DNA from: Tenodera sinensis
Lineage: Eukaryota; Arthropoda; Insecta; Mantodea; Mantidae
Assembly: GCA_030765045.1 (NCBI GenBank)
Contig: CM060971.1
Location: 122,008,680-122,072,679, forward strand
Direction of reading: 5' to 3'
Length of the DNA: 64,000 nt
The notes under the pieces are model-generated. The model was not told the DNA's origin. It saw only the letters and a list, made by a program, of their open reading frames with translations, and made no database searches. Both the position numbers and the translations under genes were made by a program. Shown piece after piece: positions 12,501 to 23,772 of the stretch (positions are counted from its first letter, which is position 1; each line of letters starts with the position of its first letter).

Positions 12501-13289
12501 TGTTAACAAGCAAACAAACAACAAATCACGGCATAATTACTACTGTTATTATATTATTGTAACTACTAGGTGACTAAAGTGATAGAGAAAATTAGGTAAG
12601 GGACACTTTTTAAAACTGAATAAAGCCACAATTTGATTACTGCCATACAGAGGAAATACAAGCAAACTTTCTTTTCATTTTGCTGTGTATTCATTCTTTC
12701 AGTTGCTAAATTGTGGGGATCTGTACATATTGCTTACAGCTGGTTACTTATCAATTATCATATTACTTTCTTTACCTATAGCTAGAGGAAACATTGTTAT
12801 TGCATGAAGAATAATTACCATATATCAAAATTTCACTGAAAATACATGTTTTGAGGCCCCTGAAGCAAAGAAAAAGTATTTTTAGAAAACATTCAGAAGA
12901 TTCTTATTAAACAGTTTCGTAAAAAGCAAAGTAACTTTACAATGAATCTGCATTATCTGAGATATGAGGAAAATGCTAAACGTTTCAGCGATTGTCAGTG
13001 ATTAACTATTGCGTTTACGCTGCAACTAATGTTCACATTCCTTGAACCATCCTCGTTACCTGAAACTGCGAGCCTTGCTGAAATGGATGATCACACATGT
13101 TTGAATCAAAAGTAATTGTATTTGTTATGGATAACCATATTAATTTGTGCTAAATAAAAATTGTTCTTTCCATAAAAATTAGAATAATAGTCTAATAGTC
13201 AGCAATTGATTGTACATTAAGTTCATTAGCGTACAAGTGGAGCTATGGCAGCCTCTTGGCGCTCTTCGCAATGCCCATTAATAATAATG
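12501..13289. other. AT-rich non-coding, nothing recognised
   Basis: Low-complexity AT-rich sequence without supported features. Confidence 0.45.
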
Positions 13290-13656
13290 ATGATGAGCAG
13301 CAGCAGCAGCAGCGGCGGCAGCGGCAGAGGCAGAGGCAGAGGCAGAAGCAGAGGCAGAGGCAGAGGCAGAGGCAGAGGCAGAAGAAGAAGAAGAAGAAGA
13401 AGAAGAAGAAGAAGAAGAAGAAGAAGAAGAAGAAGAAGAAGAAGAAGAAGAAGAAGAAGAAGAAGAAGAAGAAGAAGAAGAAGAAGAAGAAGAAGAAGAA
13501 GAAGAAGAAGAAGAAGAAGAAGAAGAAGAAGAAGAAGAAGAAGAAGAAGAAGAAGAAGAAGAAGAAGAAGAAGAAGAAGAAGAAGAAGAAGAAGAAGAAG
13601 AAGAAGAAGAAGAAGAAGAAGAAGAAGAAGAAGAAGAAGGAGAAGGAGAAGGAGAA
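13290..13656. repeat. Compound triplet array ending in (GAA)86
   Basis: AGC triplets (about 13296-13320) pass into GGCAGA hexamers (13321-13380), then an uninterrupted (GAA)n from 13381 to 13638, which is 86 units, then GGAGAA repeats to 13656. Homopolymer frames in all phases (Glu/Lys/Arg or Phe/Ser/Leu) are artefacts. Confidence 0.95.
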
Positions 13657-14194
13657 TATGTACCACATCTGAAGGAATGGAGCAACGGTCATCTTATTAT
13701 TTAGCAAAACCATTAAGAAAACTGGAGCATCCATCTTGAGAATTCTCAAAACTGGCTCCTCAATTGGCTCCAGTGAGAGTGGAGTTTTTATACCACCTTC
13801 ACACTATATTTACTCTTATCATGAAGAATATGTGTCTTAAAATTCCCATTAATACCGCAAATATCCCAAAGTGACACATTTTTACGTTATCAACCTTAAA
13901 AAACAGAGTATTCTACGTTTATTATTATATGACTGATAAAACTGGCCCATCCATGCTGACGATCTTCAAAATTGCTTTCCACCGAACATTTTCCACCTTG
14001 TCATACACTAGGGTTAGGTTTTTATGATACTAAGCATTCACTGTTTGTGAGTGTGTTTTGTGTGTGTGTGTGTGTGTGTGAAATGGAATCGAAAACTATG
14101 TGAGGATGAGGCACATTCACAAGCATTCATTGACTTAAATAAGCACAAGATATACTAGATGCAGGAATGGAGTGGGAAAAGGAAAACGTCTTTA
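13657..14194. other. Non-coding spacer with a short TG run
   Basis: No gene is seen. A (TG)n run of about 30 bases lies near 14050-14079. Confidence 0.45.
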
Positions 14195-15280
14195 ATAATA
14201 TAGGACTACTTTCACAGGTTCCACGTAAATAAATAGCATTACATTGTGCCAAAATGTGGAGAATTTAAGATTAAGAGAGGAGAATTTGGAAGAGATTGTA
14301 CGGCTTATCACTTAGTCAGGCCTGGACCCTCCACGCAAGCTGCAAACTACGCAGTTAAATTGCAATAACCACGCAAAACTGAAAATGGCTCTGTAGAGTA
14401 AAAATCATAATGTTCTGCTTTTCCACCATAAATAGTCATTGAAAAGGAAGCCTTACCTTAATTATATACAAAATAAAATGAGAGTAAACTTTATATAACA
14501 GCAAAAGTAAAGAATTTGCTACGCTACCTTTGAGTTCAATGACCCCCGACTGCATCTGCTTCATTCCGTCGAATACGAAGTAACAATTTACGAATAACTA
14601 TTTAACGATAGGAGTAACTCACTATATATTACCTATTAATGATAATTAACGTTATAATCAAACACAAAGAATAATAATCCGCGAACCGTAACTTTTGTAA
14701 CCATTCCGATTATTCGACGCAACAGGTTATACATATGTCCCACGCAGTAGCCAGTTCAAAAATGGCGCTTTGTTTCAACACCTTGGGCACAGAGTAGACG
14801 TGCCTTGGGGGAAGATGTATCCCTCCGCCATACACTCGCTCCCAAGCTAAGACAAATGTGATGCGCATTTTATTGGGATAAAATGTGTTTTTACCAATAA
14901 CATTGACAAATATTAAGAAGTACAATGTTATATAATGTTAATAATACACCATAAATTCACGTATACTTAAATAGTACTCAGTTTATAAATTAAATGTTTA
15001 TTGCATTATTAGTGTAGAGCGCAAGAATAGTATAAGTTCAAAGTTGTAAGAACATTGCAAAAATGGCGATTGGGAATGGACCTGCATTTCATGATAACCA
15101 CATTTTCTTGTATAATATACGGGAAACAAATAAATAAATACATATGTATCTACATATATTCTGAAAATAAATTTATGATGGTCGATGAGGTATGCGCATA
15201 TTAAACCGTAAAATATAGTTTATTCATTTTTAAAAATGCATGTCTTTATGAAAAGACGGTTATTTAGCATTTGTATTCAC
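14195..15280 (+). repeat. Dispersed repeat R1, copy 3
   Basis: This is the most complete copy of the family. Bases from 14443 match window bases 1-829 closely. The first about 250 bases match 7615-7858. It ends at GACGGTTATTTAGCATTTG. There is no coding frame, and the ends show no obvious inverted repeat or duplication. Confidence 0.7.
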
Positions 15281-15285
15281 AAACG

Positions 15286-15845
15286 CGTCCCGGAAAAATA
15301 TTTTGTAAGTGTTGTTCAGTGTTATTAATTAACTCACCTTTTAAATTAAATTAATTACAACAACACTGTTTCCAAACTTCTATGAAAGGAAGATTGCAAG
15401 AATATGTTCAAATATTAACAGAGTTGAACCAAGAATTTCAGAAAAGGTAACGTGGTTCAATTGGAGCCAATTTTCCAAATATTTGCTGAGCTTTACTCTA
15501 CAGTTGATAATGTTCCATATGAATTTCAACTTGAACTTATCGATTTGCAATGCAATCGTCAACTGAAAAATAAATTCCAAAATATAATTAGTTTGAGTGA
15601 TTTATATTCACATTTTCCAAGAAATACATTTCCTCTTTCTACTAGAAATGCCACTTGTGTTCTATGTATGTTCGATCCACATATATATGCAAACAAATTT
15701 TTTCCTTAATGAAATTAAACAAAAACCACTGCAGAAGTCAACTGTCGGATCAGAGCTTAAAATGTCACAAACATTGAATTTTGAAAAACTAGTGTGTCAA
15801 AAGAGACAACAAAAGTCTAGAAAACTAGGTTCCACTTCTGAGTAA
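15286..15845 (+). pseudogene. hAT-type transposase C-terminal relic (ZBED/GTF2IRD2-like)
   Basis: Plus-strand reading contains LEPIFQIFAELYSTVDNVPY then FQLELIDLQCNRQLKNKF and LSDLYSHFPRNTFP. This order is typical of the hAT-derived C-terminal region found in ZBED9/GTF2IRD2-like proteins. After a frame change near 15709 the tail LNFEKLVCQKRQQKSRK follows. There is a stop near 15449, a frameshift and no N-terminal half. The family call rests on motif memory, not on a search. Confidence 0.65.
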
Positions 15846-16815
15846 TATGTTGTGTTTATTTCTTTTCTCCAAGCTGTTATTTAATACTGCTGTATTGTAA
15901 GTAGATTGTAGATTATTTTCATGTTGTTTAAACTATCAATTAATTGTTCATTTGTTTTTTCATTAAAAGAAAAGTTGAATGACAATGAAAGAAACGGTAT
16001 ATTGAAACAATTGATATAACAATTATATCCTTCATATTACAATTCGATTATTATTGTTGCACAGTCAATTGTGCATTTAAATTGCAAGATGGGCATTCCG
16101 CCACTGCTCTGAAGGCTACGGAGTGCACGACCTGCTGTGCACACTGTGATTGCATTGAGATGGTGGCCGCTGGTGTAGGCCTACAATTTTATTGTACAGT
16201 GAATCTACTTCTTTAAATCTGTTGGCAAAGTTTTCAACTGTATCTCGATTCGGAGATTAAATGTCAGGAAATTTGTCTTAAAGTTGTCTATATACTTGTT
16301 GGCATAAATCTGTTCTGATATATTATTCCTAAATATATGTTCTTGTAGAGTAAAACTTTCAGTTCATATTTCAATTGTCAACTGGGAGTGCAAAAGCAGT
16401 TAAGTCAAAAAATCTCATAATGAGAATAACTAAATTAAAGATTACAATCAATTTCCCAAATTCCTTATGTCAAAAAATTCTACACATTTTGCAAAAAAAT
16501 GCTCCTTGGTTAATACTGCAATTATCATCAGGTCGCTTTAATTCCTGAAAATCTTCATCCCTTATACCAGGATTATCTGAAGGGTTGGAGAGTGGATGCA
16601 TGACTTACGTAACTTTTCACAGTGCATTTTGACATATCCACTTCTACACAAATGTCATAATAATGGTTTCAGTGAAAGATTTATTATTTCACACTAGAAT
16701 ATACAATGAAATTCTATTTTTACATATGTAATCAATTCTTGTAGTTCCCATGGGGATGAAACACCACCATATTGCTTATGTTGTTGTTATTGTTTGCGAA
16801 TGCTCTGGATCTTTA
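15846..16815. other. AT-rich non-coding, nothing recognised
   Basis: No supported gene or repeat. It lies between the hAT relic and a LINE relic. Confidence 0.45.
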
Positions 16816-17060
16816 ACTTAATCCATTCTCCATCTGGCATCCCAGTATTAGGATGTTAACTGCGTGTGACGAAAATTTATTTTTGGAATTGCTTGGCATA
16901 TTAGTAAGTGTTCTTTGTCCATAATTGAATTTGGATGTTTACAGAGAGTATTATATACATTTATCTTATGAAAGTATGCAGCTAGACAGTCATGACCACT
17001 TATCAAGCGAAATATTGCAACAAATTTTCTTCGTGAGTAATCAGAGGTGTATTTCTTATG
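16816..17060 (-). pseudogene. LINE C-terminal relic downstream of RNase H
   Basis: Minus-strand reading gives KFVAIFRLISGHDCLAAYFH, then MDKEHLLICQAIP, a stop, and YWDARWRMD. The GHDCLA box and the DKEHLLIC block mark the region after RNase H in Jockey/I-type LINEs. It is probably the continuation of the RNase H relic at 17960-18345, split by insertion of TIR element copy C. Confidence 0.7.
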
Positions 17061-17094
17061 TTCAGGAATGATGCTCCATTTTTAGTTTCTCTAC

Positions 17095-17945
17095 TGGTAA
17101 GTAGGGGGAAGTATTGTATTCCACCCAAAAATTCAATGTCGAGATTTCACCAGAAATATATGTTTTAAGACCCCCTGAATCCAAAAAAAGCATTTTTAGA
17201 AAAAGGTCTGTGTGTGTGCATACACGTGCATGCGTGTGTGTCTGTTGACAGCATAACTCAAAAACGAAAAGTCAGTTAAAAAGCAAATTTGGTAATTAAG
17301 CTTAATGTCTTTCAAGGATAGGCGACACGAAGATTTTGAAGAAAATAGCCCAACCCTAAACTACCCTTTACATGGAAACTTTTTCGAAAATGTTGATTAT
17401 CTTGAAAATCACTCAAACAGTTTTGATTAAAATGTCATATGTTTGAGATATTTTTAAGACAAATGAAATGTATATTTTGAATTTTCTGGCTATAGTCCTT
17501 GGAGTCATATTTACTCTGGACAACTTTTGCATAACTGGTAAACCGTTAGAGATAGACCAAACCCTACTATAAAAAAGTATAGATCTTGCTAATATACACA
17601 ATTTATGTTGTAATAAAGTTTTGTGTGTAGGTGAACCATTTCGGAGATATTCTTTGTTATGTGTGTGAGTTTTAGAAAACTTATAGCTTTCCTGAAATGG
17701 AACATCGTTGTTCATTTTTTTATATGTTAAGTGTGCAAAGAGAATGGAATCTCAAAGCTTTAAAAGATTTGACTATCGCACAAAGCCTTCTGTATTCTAT
17801 TATTCCCTTTGCACCTACAACGAAATAAACAGTAAGATAATTTGTACAAATGTTTATCTTAACACTAAGATGATATAGGAATAAGAGTTTGCAAGAATGG
17901 TTAGTACAAGAGTAGAGAAAGTCATGTGAGTGCAACACATCAGAT
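17095..17945 (-). mobile_element. TIR element copy C, inserted in a LINE relic
   Basis: The element lies in reverse orientation. It starts at GTATTGTATTCCACCCAAAA and ends with GAGTAGAGAAAGTCATGTGA and GTGCAACACATCAG. The microsatellite position (about 17208-17245) is short and holds GTGTGTGCATACACGTGCAT. The left end is slightly truncated compared with copy B. The LINE reading frame resumes on either side. Confidence 0.75.
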
Positions 17946-17949
17946 TTTT

Positions 17950-18345
17950 TATCTACACCTGCGATTTTACACTCTTCTTATTGAAATGATTTTATTTTAT
18001 TACTAATTTGTAATTTGGCGGAGTGGAAAGATAAATTAGTGTTTTTTGACTGTTTGATTTGTGTGCCTTTTTTGCTAGTATATCTCAGCTAATTCATTTC
18101 CAGCCAATACTACATGTGCTGGAATCCACTGTACTACTATTTGTTTTTGAAGATTTTGTAGTATTTTTATCGAATAAGTTATTTCATTTATAGCACTATC
18201 ATATAAGTATTGATTTGTTATTGCCTGTAGGTCAGATTTTGAATCACTAAATATGATTGCTTTGTTGAATTTATTAATATAATTATATCTGAATTGTTCT
18301 TCTGTGGCGCTGATGTCCAAATTACTAGATCGTCTGCATATAGTT
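17950..18345 (-). pseudogene. LINE relic: RT YADD box plus RNase H, copy 2
   Basis: This is the second copy of the arrangement at 4966-5365. The minus strand reads IIFSDSKSDLQAI and QIVVQWIPAHVVLAGNELAE, with the YADD box encoded at 18326-18340 in another frame. The frame is broken after NELAE by a small indel. The same internal deletion is present in both copies, so they descend from one deleted ancestor or from one segmental duplication. Confidence 0.8.
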
Positions 18346-18429
18346 CACATTGTATGTTTTGTGTTTCATTTAATTTGGTGCAACTGCCCTTACCACCCAG
18401 CTGCTGCTTCTGCCACCTCTAACTACCAC

Positions 18430-18645
18430 AGGCGTCAAGAGTGTAGTGTAGTACTGGGATTCTGTACCCCAGTTCCTCCCAGCGGGTTATGCACTCTGCA
18501 CAATCAGTACCCAACTTTTCAATCAAGTAGCTCGTCGATTGGCCTTTTAGGGACCTATCGAGGCTGAGTGCACCCCATGCCAGGTCTCCCAGTGGAAGAA
18601 AATATCCATGCTAAGCAGAAGCGCTACCGCTGCACCAAGGAGACA
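18430..18645 (-). mobile_element. tRNA-derived SINE, copy 2 (partial head)
   Basis: The sequence matches 5420-5705 but has lost part of the tRNA-like head around 18605-18615. It sits at the same relative position beside the LINE relic. Confidence 0.55.
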
Positions 18646-18711
18646 ACCCCAATATTACTGTAGTGTTTAAATATAATACCTTATAATCGCATAGTAAATA
18701 TATTTTTAGCA

Positions 18712-18934
18712 AATAAGGAAAAATTGAAGCTATTAACAGTGAAGCAACAAGATTCTAAACTAAGAATAAATTAGAAACTAAAAACTTCACTTATCTTATT
18801 GTTTTGGTGCTAACCCTGGGGTTTCAAGCTGTGTCCAGCTCATTCTCAAAGCTACAGCTTGAAACCCCAGGGTTAGCACCAAAACAATAAGATAAGTGAA
18901 GTTTTTAGTTTCTAATTTGTTCTTAGTTTAGAAT
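18712..18934. mobile_element. Hairpin insertion with 81-bp arms and 10-bp target duplication
   Basis: ATTTTTAGCA occurs at 18702-18711 and 18935-18944 around an insert that is absent at the paralogous site near 5760. Within the insert, arm 18752-18832 is the reverse complement of 18854-18934 with one mismatch that I can find, around a 21-base loop. About 40 bases at the left are outside the palindrome. It encodes nothing. It may be a foldback-type MITE or a snap-back retrocopy. Confidence 0.85.
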
Positions 18935-19107
18935 ATTTTTAGCATTTTATAACAGGTTGTTAAATTTAATAAACTTGGCAAAATATAATATAACACTAAA
19001 GAAACAAGACATTTTATTATTACGATTTTAATGTCATATACTTTCTTTAAATTTCCATGAACTTGTTTTCACCATCCAAAATATAATGAATAATAAAAAC
19101 ACATTCT

Positions 19108-19480
19108 TCACTCAACTTCGTTATTGGTATCAGTACTTTGAAGTATACTAAGAGCAGATATTTTCAATGCTCTAGAATTCCCAGAATGTGACTGAGATAA
19201 GTGAAAAGTAGGTGCAGCAAGTCTTATTTTTGCTAGGTTTACTGCATTTGGACCAGGAACACTTCTTAACAGTTTTATACCTGCAGATTTACTTCCACTT
19301 TTGAGAAAACTGGCAAATCTGAAATCATCATCTTTCCTTAACTTGTACTTGAGAAATATTGGCCCAAAGGAAACCTTTGGAACACAGAGCCACTGCATGT
19401 CCCTCCAAATGATCTTTTGTCCAGTTATGTCAACCTTTCCTTGCATGACTTCTTTTCCCAACAATGCTGAAAAGTCATTG
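19108..19480 (-). pseudogene. Unassigned transposon-like ORF, copy 2
   Basis: The minus strand reads KVDITGQKIIWRDMQWLCVP, YKLRKDDDFRFASFLKSGSK and a C-terminal tail ending STDTNNEVE before a stop at 19108. It is a longer open version of 6061-6440. Its upstream part is replaced at 19481 by the 65-bp minisatellite, so the start is lost. Function is unknown; its repetitive nature suggests a mobile-element protein. Confidence 0.5.
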
Positions 19481-19481
19481 G

Positions 19482-21090
19482 AGGGGAGCTGAGCTGATGG
19501 TACATTAACAGGACATGTTCCATGTGAGTGAGGTCCTGCCTCAGGGACCAGAGGGGAGCTGATGGTACATTAACAGGACCTGTTCCATGTGAGTGAGGTC
19601 CTGCCTCAGGGACCAGAGGGGAGCTGATGGTACATTAACAGGACCTGTTCCATGTGAGTGAGGTCCTGCCTCAGGGACCAGAGGGGAGCTGATGGTACAT
19701 TAACAGGACATGTTCCATGTAAGTGAGGTCCTGCCTCAGGGATCAGAGGGGAGCTGATGGTGCATTAACAGGACCTGTTCCATGTGAGTGAGGTCCTGCC
19801 TCAGGGACCAGAGGGGAGCTGATGGTACATTAACAGGACATGTTCCATGTGGGTGAGGTCCTGCCTCAGGGACCAGAGGGCAGCTGATGGTACATTAACA
19901 GGGCCTGTTCCATGTGAGTGAGGTCCTGCCTCAGGGACCAGAGGGGAGCTGATGGTACATTAACAGGACATGTTCCATGTGAGTGAGGTCCTGCCTCAGG
20001 GACCAGAGGGGAGCTGATGGTACATTAACAGGACATGTTCCATGTGGGTGAGGTCCTGCCTCAGGGATCAGAGGGGAGCTGATGGTGCATTAACAGGACC
20101 TGTTCCAAGTGAGTGAGGTCCTACCTCAGGGACCAGAGGGGAGCTGATTGTACATTAACAGGACCTGTTCCATGTAAGTAAGGTCCTGCCTCAGGGACCA
20201 GAGGGGAGCTGATGGTACATTAACAGGACCTGTTCCATGTGGGTGAGGTCCTGCCTCAGGGACCAGAGGGGAGCTGATGGTACATTAACAGGACCTGTTC
20301 CATGTGAGTGAGGTCCTTCCTCAGGGACCAGAGGGGAGCTGATGGTACATTAACAGGACATGTTCCATGTGAGTGAGGTCCTGCCTCAGTGACCAGAGGG
20401 GAGCTGATGGTACATTAACAGGACATGTTCCATGTGAGTGAGGTCCTGCCTCAGTGACCAGAGGGGAGCTGATGGTACATTAACAGGACCTGTTCCATGT
20501 GAGTGAGGTCCTACCTCAGGGATCAGAGGGGAGCTGATGGTACATTAACAGGACCTGTTCCATGTGAGTGAGGTCCTGCCTCAGGGACCAGAGGGGAGCT
20601 GATGGTACATTAACAGGACCTGTTCCATGTGGGTGAGGTCCTGCCTCAGGGACCAGAGGGGAGCTGATGGTACATTAACAGGACCTGTTCCATGTGAGTG
20701 AGGTCCTGCCTCAGGGACCAGAGGGGAGCTGATGGTACATTAACAGGACATGTTCCATGTGAGTGAGGTCCTGCCTCAGTGACCAGAGGGGAGCTGATGG
20801 TACATTAACAGGACCTGTTCCATGTGAGTGAGGTCCTGCCTCAGGGACCAGAGGGGAGCTGATGGTACATTAACAGGACATGTTCCATGTGAGTGAGGTC
20901 CTGCCTCAGGGACCAGAGGGGAGCTGATGGTACATTAACAGGACATGTTCCATGTGAGTGAGGTCCTGCCTCAGGGACCAGAGGGGAGCTGATGGTACAT
21001 TAACAGGACATGTTCCATGTGAGTGAGGTCCTGCCTCAGTGACCAGAGGGGAGCTGATGGTACATTAACAGGACATGTTCCATGTGAGTG
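19482..21090. repeat. 65-bp minisatellite, about 25 units
   Basis: Units contain GAGCTGATGGTACATTAACA and CATGTGAGTGAGGTCCTGCC at a 65-base spacing (for example 19501, 19566, 19631). Variation is mostly single-base (ACATG or ACCTG, GTGAG or GTGGG). The array starts inside the unassigned ORF copy 2 and ends about 350 bases 3' of the wolframin stop codon. Confidence 0.95.
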
Positions 21091-21442
21091 AAGAAGCAAC
21101 AGCTTTACAAACTCAACTCCCAACATACATTCATTATAACATGCATTTACTGTAACAAAGCTTCAAAAAAGTTTACTGAATGCAAATACAGTTTAGTTTA
21201 GCAACAAAATAAGTGTTGGCTTCATTACTTGAGAATTCTTCAATTAGACCTCCTGCACAGTAATTAAACAATTATAAAGCGTATATAAATAAATAATTTT
21301 CAATAGAGATCCCAGTCAGAGATAGAGTAAGTTATTATTAAAGCTCTAGCTACCATCTTCCAACATTAGTCTTACACTTGTTTAGTGTTGTACAAAGATC
21401 TAAGAAAATATACATTCTATCACATCATCACATTCACTTGTT
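21091..21442. other. Probable wolframin 3' UTR or downstream region
   Basis: This is unique sequence immediately 3' of the wolframin stop codon on the minus strand. I found no AATAAA on the minus strand here other than one overlapping the stop codon at 21442-21447. The transcript end cannot be placed. Confidence 0.35.
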
Positions 21443-21818
21443 TTATTTAAATATAACGAGAGGATTGAAGATGAAATTCAGCACAGACTTGAGTCCCACA
21501 TAGCCGTACTCTAGAATAGTTGAGCATCTACTGCTTCTTGCAGCGCCTCCTACAATCCTTTTATGGATCTCAAGTTCACTTTTATGACATCCGAGACAGC
21601 CAATTTCCTCTAGTTCCACCTGTGGCTTGGAGCCCCCTAGCAAACAGTCACTATTGTCCTTGTTCCTGCCGTTCATGAGATATCCTGTGAACCATATCCT
21701 ATCTCCGGGACGCAGAGCCAACGTAAAGTTACGAAATGAATCTTCTGCCACCAGAGTCACTTCTGCAGCCTTGCCCCACATTCCAGACTTCATTTTCACA
21801 CTAACTTCGAACTCGTAT
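21443..21818 (-). CDS. WFS1: Wolframin, last coding exon (C-terminal luminal domain)
   Basis: Acceptor TGCTGTTTCAG precedes base 21818. The first base completes an Arg codon begun in the previous exon, then YEFEVSVKMKSGMWGKAAEV, FTLALRPGDRIWFTGYL, EEIGCLGCHKSELEIHKRIV and a hydrophobic end LKSVLNFIFNPLVIFK before the TAA stop at 21443. The order matches the C-terminal OB-fold-like region of wolframin, including the paired Cys in ISCLNC-type position (here GCLGC) and the terminal hydrophobic segment. 124 residues. Wolframin is an ER membrane protein involved in calcium handling and the unfolded protein response. Assignment is by recalled similarity and splice-phase agreement; confidence is high. 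Confidence 0.93.
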
Positions 21819-22228
21819 CTGAAACAGCAAACTAATCCTTTAATAAGTGCCAATTTATACACAGAATCTTTTCATCAAAACATCATATTCATATCCACTA
21901 AACAATTTGATGTGATATCACTCCATAAAACTACTGTGCAAACCACATGAATCAAAGCAAGTTGTGATGCTGCCCGATGGCAGTGGCAACAGCAAAGGCT
22001 CAAGGTCAATCTGCGTCACATCACTGACGGTACATGCAACAATGGCACTCAGGTCAGTCAACCTCCGTGCATGCATGTCAGCTCTGTGACTACGGTCATC
22101 ATGAAGATAGCAAAGCAGTTGAGTGTACCTCAGAGTTACTGTATGAGAGACAGAAAGTGAAGAGAGACAGTAAAAGGAGTGAGTCAAGGTTATGAGAAGA
22201 AAACAGTTGTAAGCTGTAACATCATGTA
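21819..22228 (-). other. Wolframin intron, unique part
   Basis: Non-coding. A stretch near 22128-22206 resembles 24405-24480: both contain GAGTCAAGGTTAT followed by AGAAG. They flank the microsatellite and LINE, suggesting an old duplication around the insertion site. Confidence 0.5.
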
Positions 22229-22440
<212 letters not shown>

Positions 22441-23697
22441 ATTTGTCATTTAGTAGTTACATAAATCACAATAGCCTTTGTCAAAAGAACTTACTATACT
22501 CATTCTATAAATACATACACACATATATAGCTAACTTGCCATATTTGCAAACTACGATTTATATGAGTTTACAATCCAATCTTCTTTGTTCATAAAATTC
22601 TTGCACACAATAAAAGGGATTTTCTAAAAGCTATTTATACAATCTGTTCTTCAATGTTTGAACATTCAGCTTTCTTGTTTTTTGTGGGAGTGCATTGAAA
22701 AGCTTTATTCCTATTACTTTATAGTATCTAGATGTTTTCTGTAATCTATGATATGGCATATCAGTTCTATTCACACTTCTTGTCCCACATTTATGTGCTG
22801 AACTCAATAAGTTAAAATTCTGCAAGTTTTCTTTGATACTGATCTAAACGTCATACACTTGCTACCGTTGGAATTCACACTATAACAAATAATGGTATAC
22901 AATGTTCTACATTATCTGAATTTGTCAATATTCTATTAATCTTTTTCTGAATTTTTAAAATGTCAGCTATCCTTGGATTACTACTCTATAGTACAAGTCC
23001 ATATCTAGAAACACTCTCAAAAAATGAGAAATAAGCCGTTAAACCAAATTTTGTGACACTGGTTTTAAATTTGGTAGCAAAAATACCATTGATGATAATT
23101 TTGTACATATTTGATCAATGTGAGGATTCCAGGATAGTTGTTTACCTATTATTATGCCTAGGAGTTTATTTGTTCAACCATTTTTAAAGTAAAATGGATA
23201 TTTTGTGTCTTGCTTTCATTCACATAAAAGCCATTGCTCTGAAACCAGGATTGAGATTTTTTGGTTGTTGCTTTTAATAACTGAGACAATACTTGCTCAT
23301 CTTTATGTAAATAAGGAAAAGATGTATTGTCAGCATTTACTTTCGTATGAGATGGAGAACATTTTACAACAGCATTAATAATTATCAGGAAGAGTAAAGG
23401 CCCTAGAACTACAGAGGCATTAAATATTACAACAAATTACCCATTGAAGTAAAAAATATAAATTCCATTCACCGTTTCAAAAAACATCTCAAGCAATTTT
23501 TGATGGAAAAGTGTTATTATTCAACTGATGAGTTTTTGCATTGTTGAGGTAAATGCAGATCTAAGGATGTAAGCGTGAGTTTTAGATGAGGGTTTGTAGA
23601 TAGATTGTGCCTGTGAATATTATGTATGTAAGTACTATATTTTGTAAGTAGTTTTTTAGTGACACAACCACAACATGTATATGTTTTATGGTTGAAA

Positions 23698-23772
<75 letters not shown>

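Noticed and set aside
13226..13749. Poly-Glu, poly-Lys, poly-Arg, poly-Phe, poly-Ser and poly-Leu frames
   Set aside because: All six frames of the GAA tract are open; none has flanking protein-like sequence.
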